A stretch of DNA of 64,000 nt from an uncultured Bacteroidales bacterium. Lineage in GTDB: Bacteria; Bacteroidota; Bacteroidia; Bacteroidales; Marinilabiliaceae. Both the position numbers and the translations under genes were made by a program. The notes under the pieces are model-generated. The model saw nothing but the letters and a program-made list of their open reading frames with translations. It was not told where the DNA came from and did not search any database. Positions 25,901 through 35,305 of the stretch are shown in pieces. The DNA is taken from contig CAKUVM010000005.1 in NCBI GenBank assembly GCA_934699135.1, forward strand, positions 1-64,000, in the 5' to 3' direction. The first letter of the stretch is position 1; the number at the start of each line of letters is the position of its first letter.

Positions 25901-28900
25901 ATGAAAATAGGAGCATTTGCTTTAGCGAGCCTCTTGGCTCTCACGCCCGCGGCCATGGTGCTGACGGTAGGGGAGGTGGCGGCTCAGTCATCGCAAGGTG
26001 GCAACCTCGTCATCAAAGGACGAGTCCTCGACAACAATGGGCAACCCATTGTGGGCGCGGCCGTGCTGCAGGCTGGCACCACCAACGGCACCGTCACCGA
26101 CATAGACGGCAACTATCAGATCACCGCCCCCGCCAATGCGGAGCTGGCCGTCTCTTTCATAGGCTATGACTCTCAGAAGCAGGCCGTGAACGGCCGCAAT
26201 TCCATCGACTTCTCCCTTAACGAGGAGTCTACTGAGCTCAGCGAGTTCGTCGTGGTGGGCTATGGCGTCCAGAAGAAGGCCGACCTGACAGGCTCTGTGG
26301 CCATCGTGGACGCAGACGAACTCAAGAAGGTCTCCAACTCCAACATCTCCACCATGCTCCAGGGCAAGGCCGCGGGCATCCAGATCACCACCGACGGCCA
26401 GCCCGGCGCCGACCCCGCTGTCAAGATCCGCGGCTTGGGCTCGTTCGGCAGCACCGCGCCGCTCTACGTCATTGACGGCGTGCCCATGGGCACCAGCATC
26501 CGAGATTTCTCGCCAAATGACATCGAGACCATCCAGGTGCTGAAAGACGCCTCCGCGGCCGCCATCTACGGCTCCCGCGCGGCCAATGGTGTCATCATCA
26601 TCACCACCAAGCGCGGCTCCAAGAATCAGTCCATGAAGATCAACTACACCGGCTATGTCGGCATGGATAAGATTCAAGACGGCGTCTATGACGTGATGAA
26701 CACTGAGCAATACGCCAAATACATCAACCAAGCCTACGCCAACAGCGGCATCGCCGACCTCGTGCCTAGCGGCTATGTGGAGGGCAGCCCTAACTATCTG
26801 GTTGGCAAGGTGGACACCGACTGGTTCAACGAGGTGTTCAAAACGGGCCTCCGTATGAACCACAACGTCTCCATGTCCGGCGGCGGCGAGAACAACACAT
26901 ATAACGTCTCGCTCGACTACTTCAAGCAAAACGGCACCATGGAGGGGGCGGGTCCCAACTATGACCGTTTCACGGCGCGCGTCAACAACTCTATGGACGT
27001 CAGGTTCATCAAGTTCGCCACCAGCGTGGTCTGGAGTCACAGTGCCCAAGACAACATGGCGCTCTCCAACGCCAGCGAGTATGTCCAGGGCCTCTATGGA
27101 GGCCAGTATCCGGTCCTCGGCTCGGCCCTGCTGATGCCCACGGGCGTCAAGGCCTATGACGAGAGCACGTGGTGCCTGGACGACGTCTACTCCGGCGCAG
27201 CCGACTACAACTACGACAACTACGGCTACGGCACCTACTACCCCGACATCCATGGCGACCTCCGCATGACCAACGTCTTGATGACCAACAACCTCATCAC
27301 CCGAAACACCAAGGTGGATCGTTTCGTGGTCACCGGCTCGGCAGACGCCGACCTGCTCGACATGATTGGCCACAAGAACGATAACCACAAGCTCAACTAC
27401 AAGATCAACCTATCTTACAGCAAGACCTACGCCAAAGACAAGGTGTTCACCGCAGCCTTCTACGCCAGCAACACCAACTACCTCGACAAGAACAACGAGA
27501 ACCTCTACGAGGCTTATCGTCAATACACCGACGGACTTGTCGAGAACACCATCACCTACGATGGCATCTTCGGTTCCAACCACGTCAACCTCGTTGTGGG
27601 CCAGACGTTTGAGCGTGAGCGTTACCACACCCTGACCGGCACTGGCAACAACCTCTCCGAGCCTTACTACCTCCAGATCTCCAACGCCGCCTCGTTCAAG
27701 GCCTCCAGCTACGAGAGCGAGCACGTGCTCTGCTCTTTCATCGGCCGACTGAACTACGACTTTGACGAGAAGTACCTGCTCTCCGTCACCGCGCGTCGAG
27801 ACGGCTCCAGCCGCCTCTCGTCAGACGACCGTTGGGAGACGTTCCCGTCATTCTCCGCAGGCTGGCGCTTTGACCGTGAGGATTTCTTCCCCATCGACCA
27901 GAACATCGTCAACCTCTTCAAGATTCGCGCAAGCTACGGCGTGCTTGGAAATGAGAACATTGGCGAGTATCAATATATGGATGTGATGAACCGTGGCGAC
28001 TACACTTACAGCTTCGGCGGTGAGAAGGTCACAGGCTCCGCCATCTCCAACTACGTCAACACCGCCATAAGGTGGGAGAAGAAAAAGACCACCGACGTTG
28101 GCGTGGACATCAACTTCTTCTCCAACAAGCTGGAGTTCAACTTCGACTGGTTCAAGAGCAAGAGCGAGGATCTTCTCTACGCCGTGGCCGTGCCTGCTAG
28201 CGCCGGCGCCACCAACACCACCGTCACCATGAACGCCGCCACCATGGAGAACAGCGGCTACGAGTTCTCCGCCACATATCGAAACAACGATCGCCCCATT
28301 AAGTGGGAGGTCTCCGCCAACGCCACCATCAACAAGAACGAGGTCACCGGCCTCGGCGTCACCAACGAGGGCCGCACCGACGGCTACTGCCGCACCATTG
28401 TGGGTGAGGAGGTAGGCCGCTTCTATGGCCTGAAGCACGGCGGCATCATCCGCGACCAGCAGACCCTGACCGAGATGCTCAACGCCCAGGCCACGGGTCA
28501 GTCCACCGCCAGCGGCTACGCCGCGCCCACCGGCGCCCAGCTCGGAGACTGCTACTATGTTGACGTGAACGGCGACGGCGTCATCACCGAGGCCGACCGC
28601 GACTTCATCGGGAACGGTATGCCAAAGGTCAACTTCGGCCTCAACGCACGCGTCGAGTACAAGGGCTTCGACCTCTCCGTGGCAACCTACGGCGCGGCAG
28701 GCTTCAAGGCTCTCGACTATCTCGACATCGCGCTCCACAGCACGCTCGGCCTCACCAACAAGAGCACCGATATGCTAGACAGCTGGACGCCCGAGAACCC
28801 TAACGCAAGCCAGCCGAGGGTGCTCTACGCGTCAAACAACTCCATCTCTAATGACTACTTCAGCGACCGTTTCCTCCAAAACGCCACATACCTGAAGATT

Positions 28901-29116
28901 GCCAACGTGGAGCTGGGCTACAACTTCAACGACGACTGGTTCCGAGGCCTCTTCTCCAACGTCCGTCTCTACGTCTCGGCGCAGAACCTCGCCACCATCT
29001 CGAAGTATAAGGGCTACAACGTAGACTTCGCCGGCGGCACATTCACCCCTGGCTACAACTACTGCTCGTTCCCGACGCCGCGCACCTTCATGGCCGGCCT
29101 CCACTTCACGTTCTAA
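25901..29116 (+). CDS. SusC/RagA-family TonB-linked outer-membrane transporter
   Basis: This 1071-residue protein has a signal peptide (ending VAAQ) and a carboxypeptidase-like regulatory domain (VIKGRVLDNNGQPIVGAAV to about residue 110). A TonB-box-like segment (EFVVVGYGVQKK), a plug (LYVIDGVPMG, ASAAAIYGSRAANGVIIITT) and a 22-strand barrel ending in Phe (GLHFTF) follow. It should import an oligosaccharide or other large ligand across the outer membrane, powered by TonB, with SusD as lid. The susD start lies 37 bases after its stop. Codon use is strongly biased to C-ending codons, suggesting high expression. No glycosidase is adjacent, so the substrate is open. Confidence 0.95.
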   Translation: MKIGAFALASLLALTPAAMVLTVGEVAAQSSQGGNLVIKGRVLDNNGQPIVGAAVLQAGTTNGTVTDIDGNYQITAPANAELAVSFIGYDSQKQAVNGRNSIDFSLNEESTELSEFVVVGYGVQKKADLTGSVAIVDADELKKVSNSNISTMLQGKAAGIQITTDGQPGADPAVKIRGLGSFGSTAPLYVIDGVPMGTSIRDFSPNDIETIQVLKDASAAAIYGSRAANGVIIITTKRGSKNQSMKINYTGYVGMDKIQDGVYDVMNTEQYAKYINQAYANSGIADLVPSGYVEGSPNYLVGKVDTDWFNEVFKTGLRMNHNVSMSGGGENNTYNVSLDYFKQNGTMEGAGPNYDRFTARVNNSMDVRFIKFATSVVWSHSAQDNMALSNASEYVQGLYGGQYPVLGSALLMPTGVKAYDESTWCLDDVYSGAADYNYDNYGYGTYYPDIHGDLRMTNVLMTNNLITRNTKVDRFVVTGSADADLLDMIGHKNDNHKLNYKINLSYSKTYAKDKVFTAAFYASNTNYLDKNNENLYEAYRQYTDGLVENTITYDGIFGSNHVNLVVGQTFERERYHTLTGTGNNLSEPYYLQISNAASFKASSYESEHVLCSFIGRLNYDFDEKYLLSVTARRDGSSRLSSDDRWETFPSFSAGWRFDREDFFPIDQNIVNLFKIRASYGVLGNENIGEYQYMDVMNRGDYTYSFGGEKVTGSAISNYVNTAIRWEKKKTTDVGVDINFFSNKLEFNFDWFKSKSEDLLYAVAVPASAGATNTTVTMNAATMENSGYEFSATYRNNDRPIKWEVSANATINKNEVTGLGVTNEGRTDGYCRTIVGEEVGRFYGLKHGGIIRDQQTLTEMLNAQATGQSTASGYAAPTGAQLGDCYYVDVNGDGVITEADRDFIGNGMPKVNFGLNARVEYKGFDLSVATYGAAGFKALDYLDIALHSTLGLTNKSTDMLDSWTPENPNASQPRVLYASNNSISNDYFSDRFLQNATYLKIANVELGYNFNDDWFRGLFSNVRLYVSAQNLATISKYKGYNVDFAGGTFTPGYNYCSFPTPRTFMAGLHFTF

Positions 29117-29152
29117 ATTCCTAGGAGTCTTACCCAATAAGAATTTGACATT

Positions 29153-30937
29153 ATGAAAAATACATATATAGCGCTCGCTCTGGCTGTCGCGGCCATGGGA
29201 GGCCTCTCCTCTTGCAGCGACGAGCTGGACGTGACAAACCCCAATACTCAGACCACCGACGACTTCGGCAAGGATGAGAGCTCGCTCCAAGAGGCCATCA
29301 TCTCTTGCTACAACCGAATACGCCTTGAGGGCACCTTCGCCCGCGTGGGCTACACCATGGATGCCGTCCGCGGCGATGAGGTCTACAACGCGTCGCAGAT
29401 ATGGTATCTGCCCTACGACAACATGAACGTAGCCTCGACCGACGAGATCGGCAACCAATGGATTTGGAGAGACTGCTACCACGTGGTCAACCGCACCAAC
29501 TACGTCCTCCAGCAGGTCGAGAAGGTGGCCCTCAGCCAAGATTCCTACAACAAGATCAAGGGTCAGGCGCTCTTCCTCCGCGCCCTGGCATACTACACCT
29601 TGGCCACCTACCACCACGAGTGCTGCCTCATAACCAGCTATTCGTCATATTCTGACATCAACACCATGTACGCTTCCCTCAACACCTATGACGAGGTGCT
29701 TGACCAGGTTGAGGCCGACCTCAAGGAGGCCATGGCCATCTTGCCCAGCAAGAGCGTGGGCGGAGACTTCGCCAAAGGCCGAGCCACGTGCGGCTCCGCC
29801 GCGGGCTACATGGCGCGCACCCTCATGCTCCGCCACAAGTATGACGAGGCCTACGAGATTCTCAAAGACATCATCGCCGGCACCTATGGGCACTACGCCC
29901 TCACCGCCGACTACGGGGACAACTTCCGCGAGGGCAAGGACTATGAGAACAACGTCGAGAGCCTCTTCGAGGTGCAGTATATGGACTATGGCACCGGCGG
30001 CGTCGATGAGGAGTGGACTCCCGTCAACATATCTAAGGACGCCACCCAGGGTCACGCCGTAGAGAGCAACTACGGTCCCGCGGCCTTCGGCTCCTGGGCC
30101 GACTTGGCAGCCTCGCCTTGGCTCTATAACCTCTACAAGGCAGAGAAGTGCACCGACGGCCGGCTCGACCCGCGCCTCTACTGGACCATCAGCTCCTACG
30201 AGAGCGAGTACGACAGCTACACCGGTAACGCCACGGCGGCCTACCCTAACGGAGACCCGCGCCAAAACGTCCTCTACCAGACTGCCATAACCGCGGACAA
30301 CGAGGCCGACACCCGCGCCAACGGCACCAACGGCGGCCTGGCCATAGCCAAGTGGACCTACGCCCGCCAGAGCGTCACCTCCACCATCGTCACCGGACTG
30401 CACTGCGGCATTAACCTGCGCCTCATGCGCTACTCCGACGTCCTGCTCCGCGCCGCCGAGTGTGAGAATGAGCTGAGCGGCCCCACCCAGACGGCCATTG
30501 ACTACATCAATGAGGTTCGCCGCCGCGTGGCGCTGCCAGACCTCAAGAAGAGCGACTTCAATAGTGCCGATGAGCTCTTTGAGCAAATCGCCAACGTGGA
30601 GAGACCCAAGGAGTTCGGCTGCGAGAATGGCCGCGGCATTGACCTCAACCGCTGGGGCTTCTACTACAACGCCGGACGCAAGGAGCAGCTCAAGGCCCAT
30701 ATGATGTATAAGCTTAGCGACAACGTGGCCGACGCCAAGGCCGAATGCCCCGTGGAGAAGCTCGGCGAGAGCGGCTACGACAGCTCAATGAGCCACTACA
30801 TCACTGGCCACGAGTATTTCCCCATCGCCCAAAGCACGCTCGACGCCAACCCTCACCTCACCGGCAACTGCGCCTACAACAGTGTGCAGCCCGAATTCAA
30901 CTACACCGTCCACCCTGTGGTGAACCTCAATAAGTAG
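29153..30937 (+). CDS. SusD/RagB-family substrate-binding lipoprotein
   Basis: This 594-residue lipoprotein (lipobox LSSC, then SDELDV) has the family's alpha-helical repeats: EAIISCYNRIRLEGTF, RALAYYTLATYHHECCLIT, a YLPYDNMN region and a C-terminal RYSDVLLRAAECEN segment that packs against SusC. It forms the lid of the transporter and binds the glycan at the surface. It is cotranscribed with the susC gene. The binding cleft residues cannot be assigned to a particular sugar from sequence. Confidence 0.95.
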   Translation: MKNTYIALALAVAAMGGLSSCSDELDVTNPNTQTTDDFGKDESSLQEAIISCYNRIRLEGTFARVGYTMDAVRGDEVYNASQIWYLPYDNMNVASTDEIGNQWIWRDCYHVVNRTNYVLQQVEKVALSQDSYNKIKGQALFLRALAYYTLATYHHECCLITSYSSYSDINTMYASLNTYDEVLDQVEADLKEAMAILPSKSVGGDFAKGRATCGSAAGYMARTLMLRHKYDEAYEILKDIIAGTYGHYALTADYGDNFREGKDYENNVESLFEVQYMDYGTGGVDEEWTPVNISKDATQGHAVESNYGPAAFGSWADLAASPWLYNLYKAEKCTDGRLDPRLYWTISSYESEYDSYTGNATAAYPNGDPRQNVLYQTAITADNEADTRANGTNGGLAIAKWTYARQSVTSTIVTGLHCGINLRLMRYSDVLLRAAECENELSGPTQTAIDYINEVRRRVALPDLKKSDFNSADELFEQIANVERPKEFGCENGRGIDLNRWGFYYNAGRKEQLKAHMMYKLSDNVADAKAECPVEKLGESGYDSSMSHYITGHEYFPIAQSTLDANPHLTGNCAYNSVQPEFNYTVHPVVNLNK

Positions 30938-30956
30938 AGTAATTTGACTTGACTAT

Positions 30957-31012
30957 GCCGCCCCGCCATGCGGGGGAGACGCAATTCCCTCCAATGGGGC
31001 GGCTGTTTTTTA
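30957..31012 (+). terminator. Hairpin with T-run between susD and the third gene
   Basis: GCCGCCCC (30957-30964) pairs with GGGGCGGC (30996-31003), followed by TGTTTTTTAA. It lies just before the surface glycan-binding protein ATG at 31025, so it probably attenuates transcription and lowers the third gene's expression relative to susCD, as intergenic hairpins do in other such loci. Confidence 0.65.
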
Positions 31013-31024
31013 AGACATCTGATT

Positions 31025-32749
31025 ATGAACAGCATACAGAAAGGCCTGCTTACCCTCATGACGGCGGGCGTTGCCGCTGGCGCGTTCGTCGGCTGCGATG
31101 AGGACGACACTTTCGACATCAATTCACCAGACTGGCTCGAGAGCCGGGTCGACTCCATTGCGCAGTCCAAGGCCAACAACGAGACCGGAGACACCATAAG
31201 GGTGGAGCTCAGCAACACCACAGTCGGCGACAAAGACAATTCTGCCGGTTGGTGGACAGTCTTCTCCGACGTCATCGGCATCCCCAGCGGCAAGATGCTC
31301 ACCCTGGAGTTTGACAACTACGGCTCTGGAGCCAATAACTGGAACAACTGGAATGTCTGCGTGGTAAATGCCAAGGCCACAAGCACTGAAGCCAACGAGA
31401 GTTACAAGGAGTATTTCGTCCTCCGCTCCGACGCCTACGGATGGGGTGGCGGCATGGCCGATGAGGGCTACGCCTACGAGGCCGCCAACATCTCCACCAA
31501 CTATGCCGACGTGGCAGCCGCAGCCGGCGTAGAGGATCAGTGGGCCCTCTTCAAAGAGAAGATGCAGGGGGCACACACTGTGATGGAGATTCAGCACGTG
31601 GCCGCGGGCTATGTCTACTTCACCGCCACCATGACGGCCGCGGACGGCACCGTCTTGGTGGAGAAATACCACCAGGCTTGCTCGCCTGCCGATGACATCT
31701 ACGCCTTCTTGGTGTGCGACGGCAGCCACTTCGAGAACCTCTCGGCCGTCATCACCCCGGCCACCATCGTCATCTCCGAGAGCAACCCGGCGCGCATGGA
31801 GCTCAGCAACTACCCGCAGTTCCTCACCCTCGGCGACACGGCCTTCCATGCCGGCATCGCCGCAAAGATATACTTTGAGGATGGCACTTCGGCCGATGCC
31901 GACACCCTCGACCTCTCTTTCGTGGCCCCCGACCTCACCACCACGGGCGTGAAGACCGTGACGGTGCTCTACAACAAGACCAGCAGCGGCAACTACTGCT
32001 CGCCCATCTATGCGTCATACACGCTTCAGATAACCGACTTCAGACATCTGGAGATTGAGCAGGCCGAGGCGGCAAGCTACTTCTTCCCAGACGGTGTCGA
32101 GGCCGTGCCATTCGTCAAGTCTTCCGCCAATGTCTACGGCATCAGCGGCGATGGCGAGAAAGTGCTTCTCGACAATAGCCTGGTCAATTTCTCAAGCGTG
32201 GCGGCCGACGGCACATTCTCATTTGAATATCAGGGCCTGACGGCCACAGGCAAGGCCAATGTCGCCGCCACGGGCTGCACGCAGGTGGGCGCGACGGACT
32301 TCTCCTCCGGCTGGTGGACCGTCTTCTCTGCCGATGAGCAGGTAAAGAACGGCCAGACGGTCACCAAGACCCTCCAGGTGCGCTCTGACAATCTTGAGAA
32401 CTATCACAGCCCCGTCGTCATCCTCCGCACGGCCGCGCTCGCCGAGTACGCCGTGCTGCGCTCCGACAACTTCGGATGGGGCGCCGGCTATGATGGCAAC
32501 GATGACAAGGTCATTGAGAGCAACTGGAACTGGGACACCTTCAAGGGCAACATTGACGGCTCCGTCTACACCATCTCTGTCACCAACAACGGCGCGACGC
32601 TCGACGTCAAGATGAGCATAGTCTACGCCAACGGCGAGACCCACTTCCAAAACTACACTGGCATCAAGGCCTCGGCCGTGGAGCAGACAGACGCCGATGA
32701 CGTGTTCGTCTCCCTCACTTGCGAGGAGGCCTACCTCATCATCAAATAA
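31025..32749 (+). CDS. Surface glycan-binding-type lipoprotein with duplicated terminal domain
   Basis: This 574-residue lipoprotein (lipobox VGC, then DEDD, a likely surface-export signal) follows susD. Residues about 70-245 and 425-574 are copies of one beta-rich domain: both begin TxVGxxDxSxGWWTVFS, continue with a stretch of EYxVLRSDxxGWGxG and end with a DDxxxxLxC strand. Between them lie one or two Ig-like domains (VKTVTVLYNKTSSGNYCSPIYASYTLQITDF). The layout fits the surface glycan-binding proteins encoded after susD, with paired Trp-rich binding modules. I chose ATG 31025; an upstream ATG at 30968 would put the lipobox too far in and include the hairpin. I do not know the ligand. Confidence 0.8.
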   Translation: MNSIQKGLLTLMTAGVAAGAFVGCDEDDTFDINSPDWLESRVDSIAQSKANNETGDTIRVELSNTTVGDKDNSAGWWTVFSDVIGIPSGKMLTLEFDNYGSGANNWNNWNVCVVNAKATSTEANESYKEYFVLRSDAYGWGGGMADEGYAYEAANISTNYADVAAAAGVEDQWALFKEKMQGAHTVMEIQHVAAGYVYFTATMTAADGTVLVEKYHQACSPADDIYAFLVCDGSHFENLSAVITPATIVISESNPARMELSNYPQFLTLGDTAFHAGIAAKIYFEDGTSADADTLDLSFVAPDLTTTGVKTVTVLYNKTSSGNYCSPIYASYTLQITDFRHLEIEQAEAASYFFPDGVEAVPFVKSSANVYGISGDGEKVLLDNSLVNFSSVAADGTFSFEYQGLTATGKANVAATGCTQVGATDFSSGWWTVFSADEQVKNGQTVTKTLQVRSDNLENYHSPVVILRTAALAEYAVLRSDNFGWGAGYDGNDDKVIESNWNWDTFKGNIDGSVYTISVTNNGATLDVKMSIVYANGETHFQNYTGIKASAVEQTDADDVFVSLTCEEAYLIIK

Positions 32750-32861
32750 GGCCGCAGGAAATTAATTATTGGGGTTGCCCCTCGTCTGGCCAGCGCCGGG
32801 CGGGGGGCTTCTGTCTCGCCATCGGGCCGGTGCGGTTAAGCGTGGTAAAAATATTGCGCAA

Positions 32862-32895
32862 TTTGAAGTTCGAAAGGATAAATAGCTTAACTTCG
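32862..32895 (+). promoter_or_regulatory. Candidate promoter of tRNA-Leu and tig
   Basis: TTTG (32862-32865) and TAACTTCG (32888-32895) are 22 bases apart, close to TTTG-N19/21-TAnnTTTG with one mismatch in the -7 box. It lies 25 bases before the tRNA. Confidence 0.4.
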
Positions 32896-32919
32896 CGTTG
32901 CTTAAAGCGCTAAGCATCC

Positions 32920-33001
32920 GCGGATGTGGCGAAATTGGTAGACGTGTCAGACTTAGGATCTGATGCCGCAAGGCGTAGGGGTTCGAGTCCCCTCATCCGT
33001 A
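32920..33001 (+). tRNA. tRNA-Leu(UAG)
   Basis: Acceptor arms GCGGATG and CATCCGT pair (with a terminal G-U), the T arm reads GGGTTCGAGTCCC, and the anticodon stem TCAGA/TCTGA encloses the loop CTTAGGA with anticodon TAG. The variable arm TGCCGCAAGGCGT is long, as in class II leucine tRNAs. CCA is not encoded. It lies 36 bases before tig and may share a transcript. Confidence 0.93.
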
Positions 33002-33037
33002 CTCCACAGAGTATAATATATCCAACAACTGGTTGAA

Positions 33038-34387
33038 ATGAATATTTCAAAAGAAAACATTGATGCGCTCAACGCCGTCCTGACAATAGAATTCGAGAAG
33101 GCAGACTACGAGCCTAAAGTAGAGAAGGCTATCAAGGACTATGGCAAGCGAGTAGCCATCAAGGGTTTCCGCCCAGGCCACGCACCCGCGGGCTTGGTCA
33201 AGAAGTTCTACGGCAAATCTATCCTCGTCGACCAGATCAACACCATCGTCGGTGAGACTCTTTCCAACTATATCAAGGAGAACAACATCGACATCCTCGG
33301 AGAGCCGCTGCCCAACAAGGATCAGCAGCCCATCGATTTCGACAAGGACGTTGACAAGCTCACGTTCAAGTTCGACCTCGGCCTCTCTCCAGAGATTAAT
33401 GTCAATGTAGACAAGACCCTCAGCGTCCCAGAATACACCATCGTTGTTGACGACGCGGCCGTCACCGAGCAGGTGAACAACATCGCCAGCCGCTACGGCA
33501 GCCACGCCCCCGTCGAGGTCTCCTCCGAGGCCTCCATGCTCAAGGGCGTCATCGTGCAGGGCGACTATAAGAATGAGAAGGGCCTGGCCTCCGTCACCGT
33601 CATCAAAGACGAGGCCGAGAAAGCCAAATTCATCGGCAAGAAGGTCGGAGACACCGTGGAGTTCGACCTCCGCAAGGCCTTCCCTGACAACACCGAGATC
33701 TCTTATCTCCTCGGCATCAGCAAAGAGCAGGCTGAGGCCATCCCCGAGGGCGCGACCGCGACCATGGCCATCACCGAGGTGGCCGAGTTCAAGAACGCCG
33801 AGATCAACAAGGAGCTCTTTGACCGCGTATACCCCGATGGCAGCGTTGCCGACGAGGCCGCTTTCCGCGCAAAGGTGAAGGAGACGCTCGAGGCCTCCAA
33901 CAAGTTCGCTGAGGAGTTCCGCTTCTCTGTAGACGCCCGCAAAGCCCTCATGGCCGCGGCCGGCGACTTCAGCCTGCCCGAGGAGTTCCTCAAGCGTTGG
34001 CTCACCGTCGTCAATAAAGACAATGACAAGTTCACGCCCGACGTCCTCACAAACGAGTTCCCCAAGTTCCTCAACGACCTCAAGTGGCAGGTCGTGAAGA
34101 ACCGCGTGGCCAAGAAGAACGAAATCAAGATAGAGTTCAACGACGTCCTCAACTTCGCAAAGAAGACGGCTCGCGCTCAGGTTATGCAATATGGCATAAC
34201 CAACTTCCCCGAGGAGCAGCTTGACAAATATGCCCACAATATGCTCCAAAACGAGGAGCAGCGTCAGCACCTCGCTGAGGGCGCTGTGGAGGACAAGCTC
34301 TTCGCCTTCGTCAAGGCGAACGCCAATATCGAGAACAAGACCGTCAGCCAAGACGACTTCAACAAGCTCTTTGAGGCTGAGAAATAA
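33038..34387 (+). CDS. tig: Trigger factor (ribosome-associated chaperone)
   Basis: This 449-residue protein carries the ribosome-docking loop (KGFRPGHAPAGLVKKFYGKSI), a middle domain of FKBP type that is poorly conserved (as usual in Bacteroidota), and a helical C-terminal arm. It binds nascent chains at the exit tunnel. It is first in a run with clpP and clpX, the same order as in many bacteria. Codon use is strongly biased to C-ending codons, in keeping with abundant expression. Confidence 0.95.
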   Translation: MNISKENIDALNAVLTIEFEKADYEPKVEKAIKDYGKRVAIKGFRPGHAPAGLVKKFYGKSILVDQINTIVGETLSNYIKENNIDILGEPLPNKDQQPIDFDKDVDKLTFKFDLGLSPEINVNVDKTLSVPEYTIVVDDAAVTEQVNNIASRYGSHAPVEVSSEASMLKGVIVQGDYKNEKGLASVTVIKDEAEKAKFIGKKVGDTVEFDLRKAFPDNTEISYLLGISKEQAEAIPEGATATMAITEVAEFKNAEINKELFDRVYPDGSVADEAAFRAKVKETLEASNKFAEEFRFSVDARKALMAAAGDFSLPEEFLKRWLTVVNKDNDKFTPDVLTNEFPKFLNDLKWQVVKNRVAKKNEIKIEFNDVLNFAKKTARAQVMQYGITNFPEEQLDKYAHNMLQNEEQRQHLAEGAVEDKLFAFVKANANIENKTVSQDDFNKLFEAEK

Positions 34388-34415
34388 CAAATAACGACGC
34401 AAACAGACGGCGCAG

Positions 34416-34449
34416 GCAGCCTTGCCCCCTCTTTGGCGAGCAAGGCTGC
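34416..34449 (+). terminator. Hairpin between tig and clpP
   Basis: GCAGCCTTGC and GCAAGGCTGC form a perfect 10-base stem with a 14-base loop, 25 bases before the clpP ATG. There is no strong T-run, so it may process or attenuate the tig-clpP transcript rather than end it. Confidence 0.5.
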
Positions 34450-34474
34450 GTTGCCGTTCTTAATAGGATACACA

Positions 34475-35152
34475 ATGGCAAATCGCAACGACTTCCGCAA
34501 TTTCGCAGTCAAGCACTGTGGCGTAAGCGGCTCTCTCTTCGATGCATACAGCAAGGTGACGGACTCCTACATCTCGCCCACCATCATTGAAGAGCGTCAG
34601 CTCAACGTGGCCAGCATGGACGTCTTCTCGCGCCTGATGATGGATCGAATCATCTTCCTTGGCACAGAGATCAACGACGATGTGGCCAACATCGTCCAGG
34701 CGCAGCTGCTCTATCTGGAGTCCGCCGATTCTTCAAAAGACATCTCCATCTACCTCAACTCGCCCGGTGGCAGCGTATACGCCGGTCTCGGCATATACGA
34801 CACTATGCAATACATCTCGTCAAGCGTGGCCACCATCTGCACGGGTCTGGCCGCCTCCATGGCCGCAGTGCTGCTCGTGGCCGGCGCCAAAGGCAAGCGA
34901 TCAGCTCTGCCCCACTCGCGCATCATGATCCACCAGCCTATGGGAGGGGCGCAAGGCCAGGCCTCAGACATTGAGATCACCGCCCGCGAGATCCAAAAAC
35001 TCAAAAAAGAGCTGTTCGACATCATTGCCGAGCACTCCGGCAAGCCCTTTGCCGAGGTGGCCAAAGACTCCGACCGCGACTATTGGATGACGGCGGAAGA
35101 GGCCAAGGCCTACGGCATGATCGACGAGGTCCTCAGGAGAGAGAAGAAGTAA
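34475..35152 (+). CDS. clpP: ATP-dependent Clp protease proteolytic subunit
   Basis: This 225-residue serine protease has the oxyanion GGS of YLNSPGGSVYAGLGI, the catalytic Ser in CTGLAASMAAVLL (GLAASMA) and the His in HSRIMIHQP. ATG 34475 is preferred to 34433 because the family's N-terminus begins here and the upstream stretch encodes part of a hairpin. It forms the tetradecameric barrel that degrades unfolded substrates delivered by ClpX, encoded next. Confidence 0.95.
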   Translation: MANRNDFRNFAVKHCGVSGSLFDAYSKVTDSYISPTIIEERQLNVASMDVFSRLMMDRIIFLGTEINDDVANIVQAQLLYLESADSSKDISIYLNSPGGSVYAGLGIYDTMQYISSSVATICTGLAASMAAVLLVAGAKGKRSALPHSRIMIHQPMGGAQGQASDIEITAREIQKLKKELFDIIAEHSGKPFAEVAKDSDRDYWMTAEEAKAYGMIDEVLRREKK

Positions 35153-35214
35153 GAATACAGAACACAATATTCCGACTTGACATTCCGGCAACGTCCCGAT
35201 ACGGAGGATAAAAT

Positions 35215-35260
35215 GATGCAGCGCCGAGGCTGTCGCCCCGGCTCTGCATCGTTTGTTTTT
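35215..35260 (+). terminator. Hairpin with T-run between clpP and clpX
   Basis: GATGCAG (35215-35221) pairs with CTGCATC (35244-35250), followed by GTTTGTTTTT. It fits a rho-independent terminator or attenuator, so clpX may have its own promoter or be expressed at a lower level than clpP. Confidence 0.65.
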
Positions 35261-35305
35261 ATCGCTCTCAAAAAAACGGAGACCGGAGACACAAGGCATT
35301 AAGAA

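Noticed and set aside
25988..27388. Long open frame on the minus strand inside susC
   Set aside because: It lies antisense to a full SusC protein with clear motifs, shows low-complexity valine/histidine-rich sequence, and its openness follows from the strong codon bias of susC.
33047..34402. 451-codon open frame antisense to tig
   Set aside because: Same cause: mirrored codon bias of a highly expressed gene. No family motif in the antisense product.
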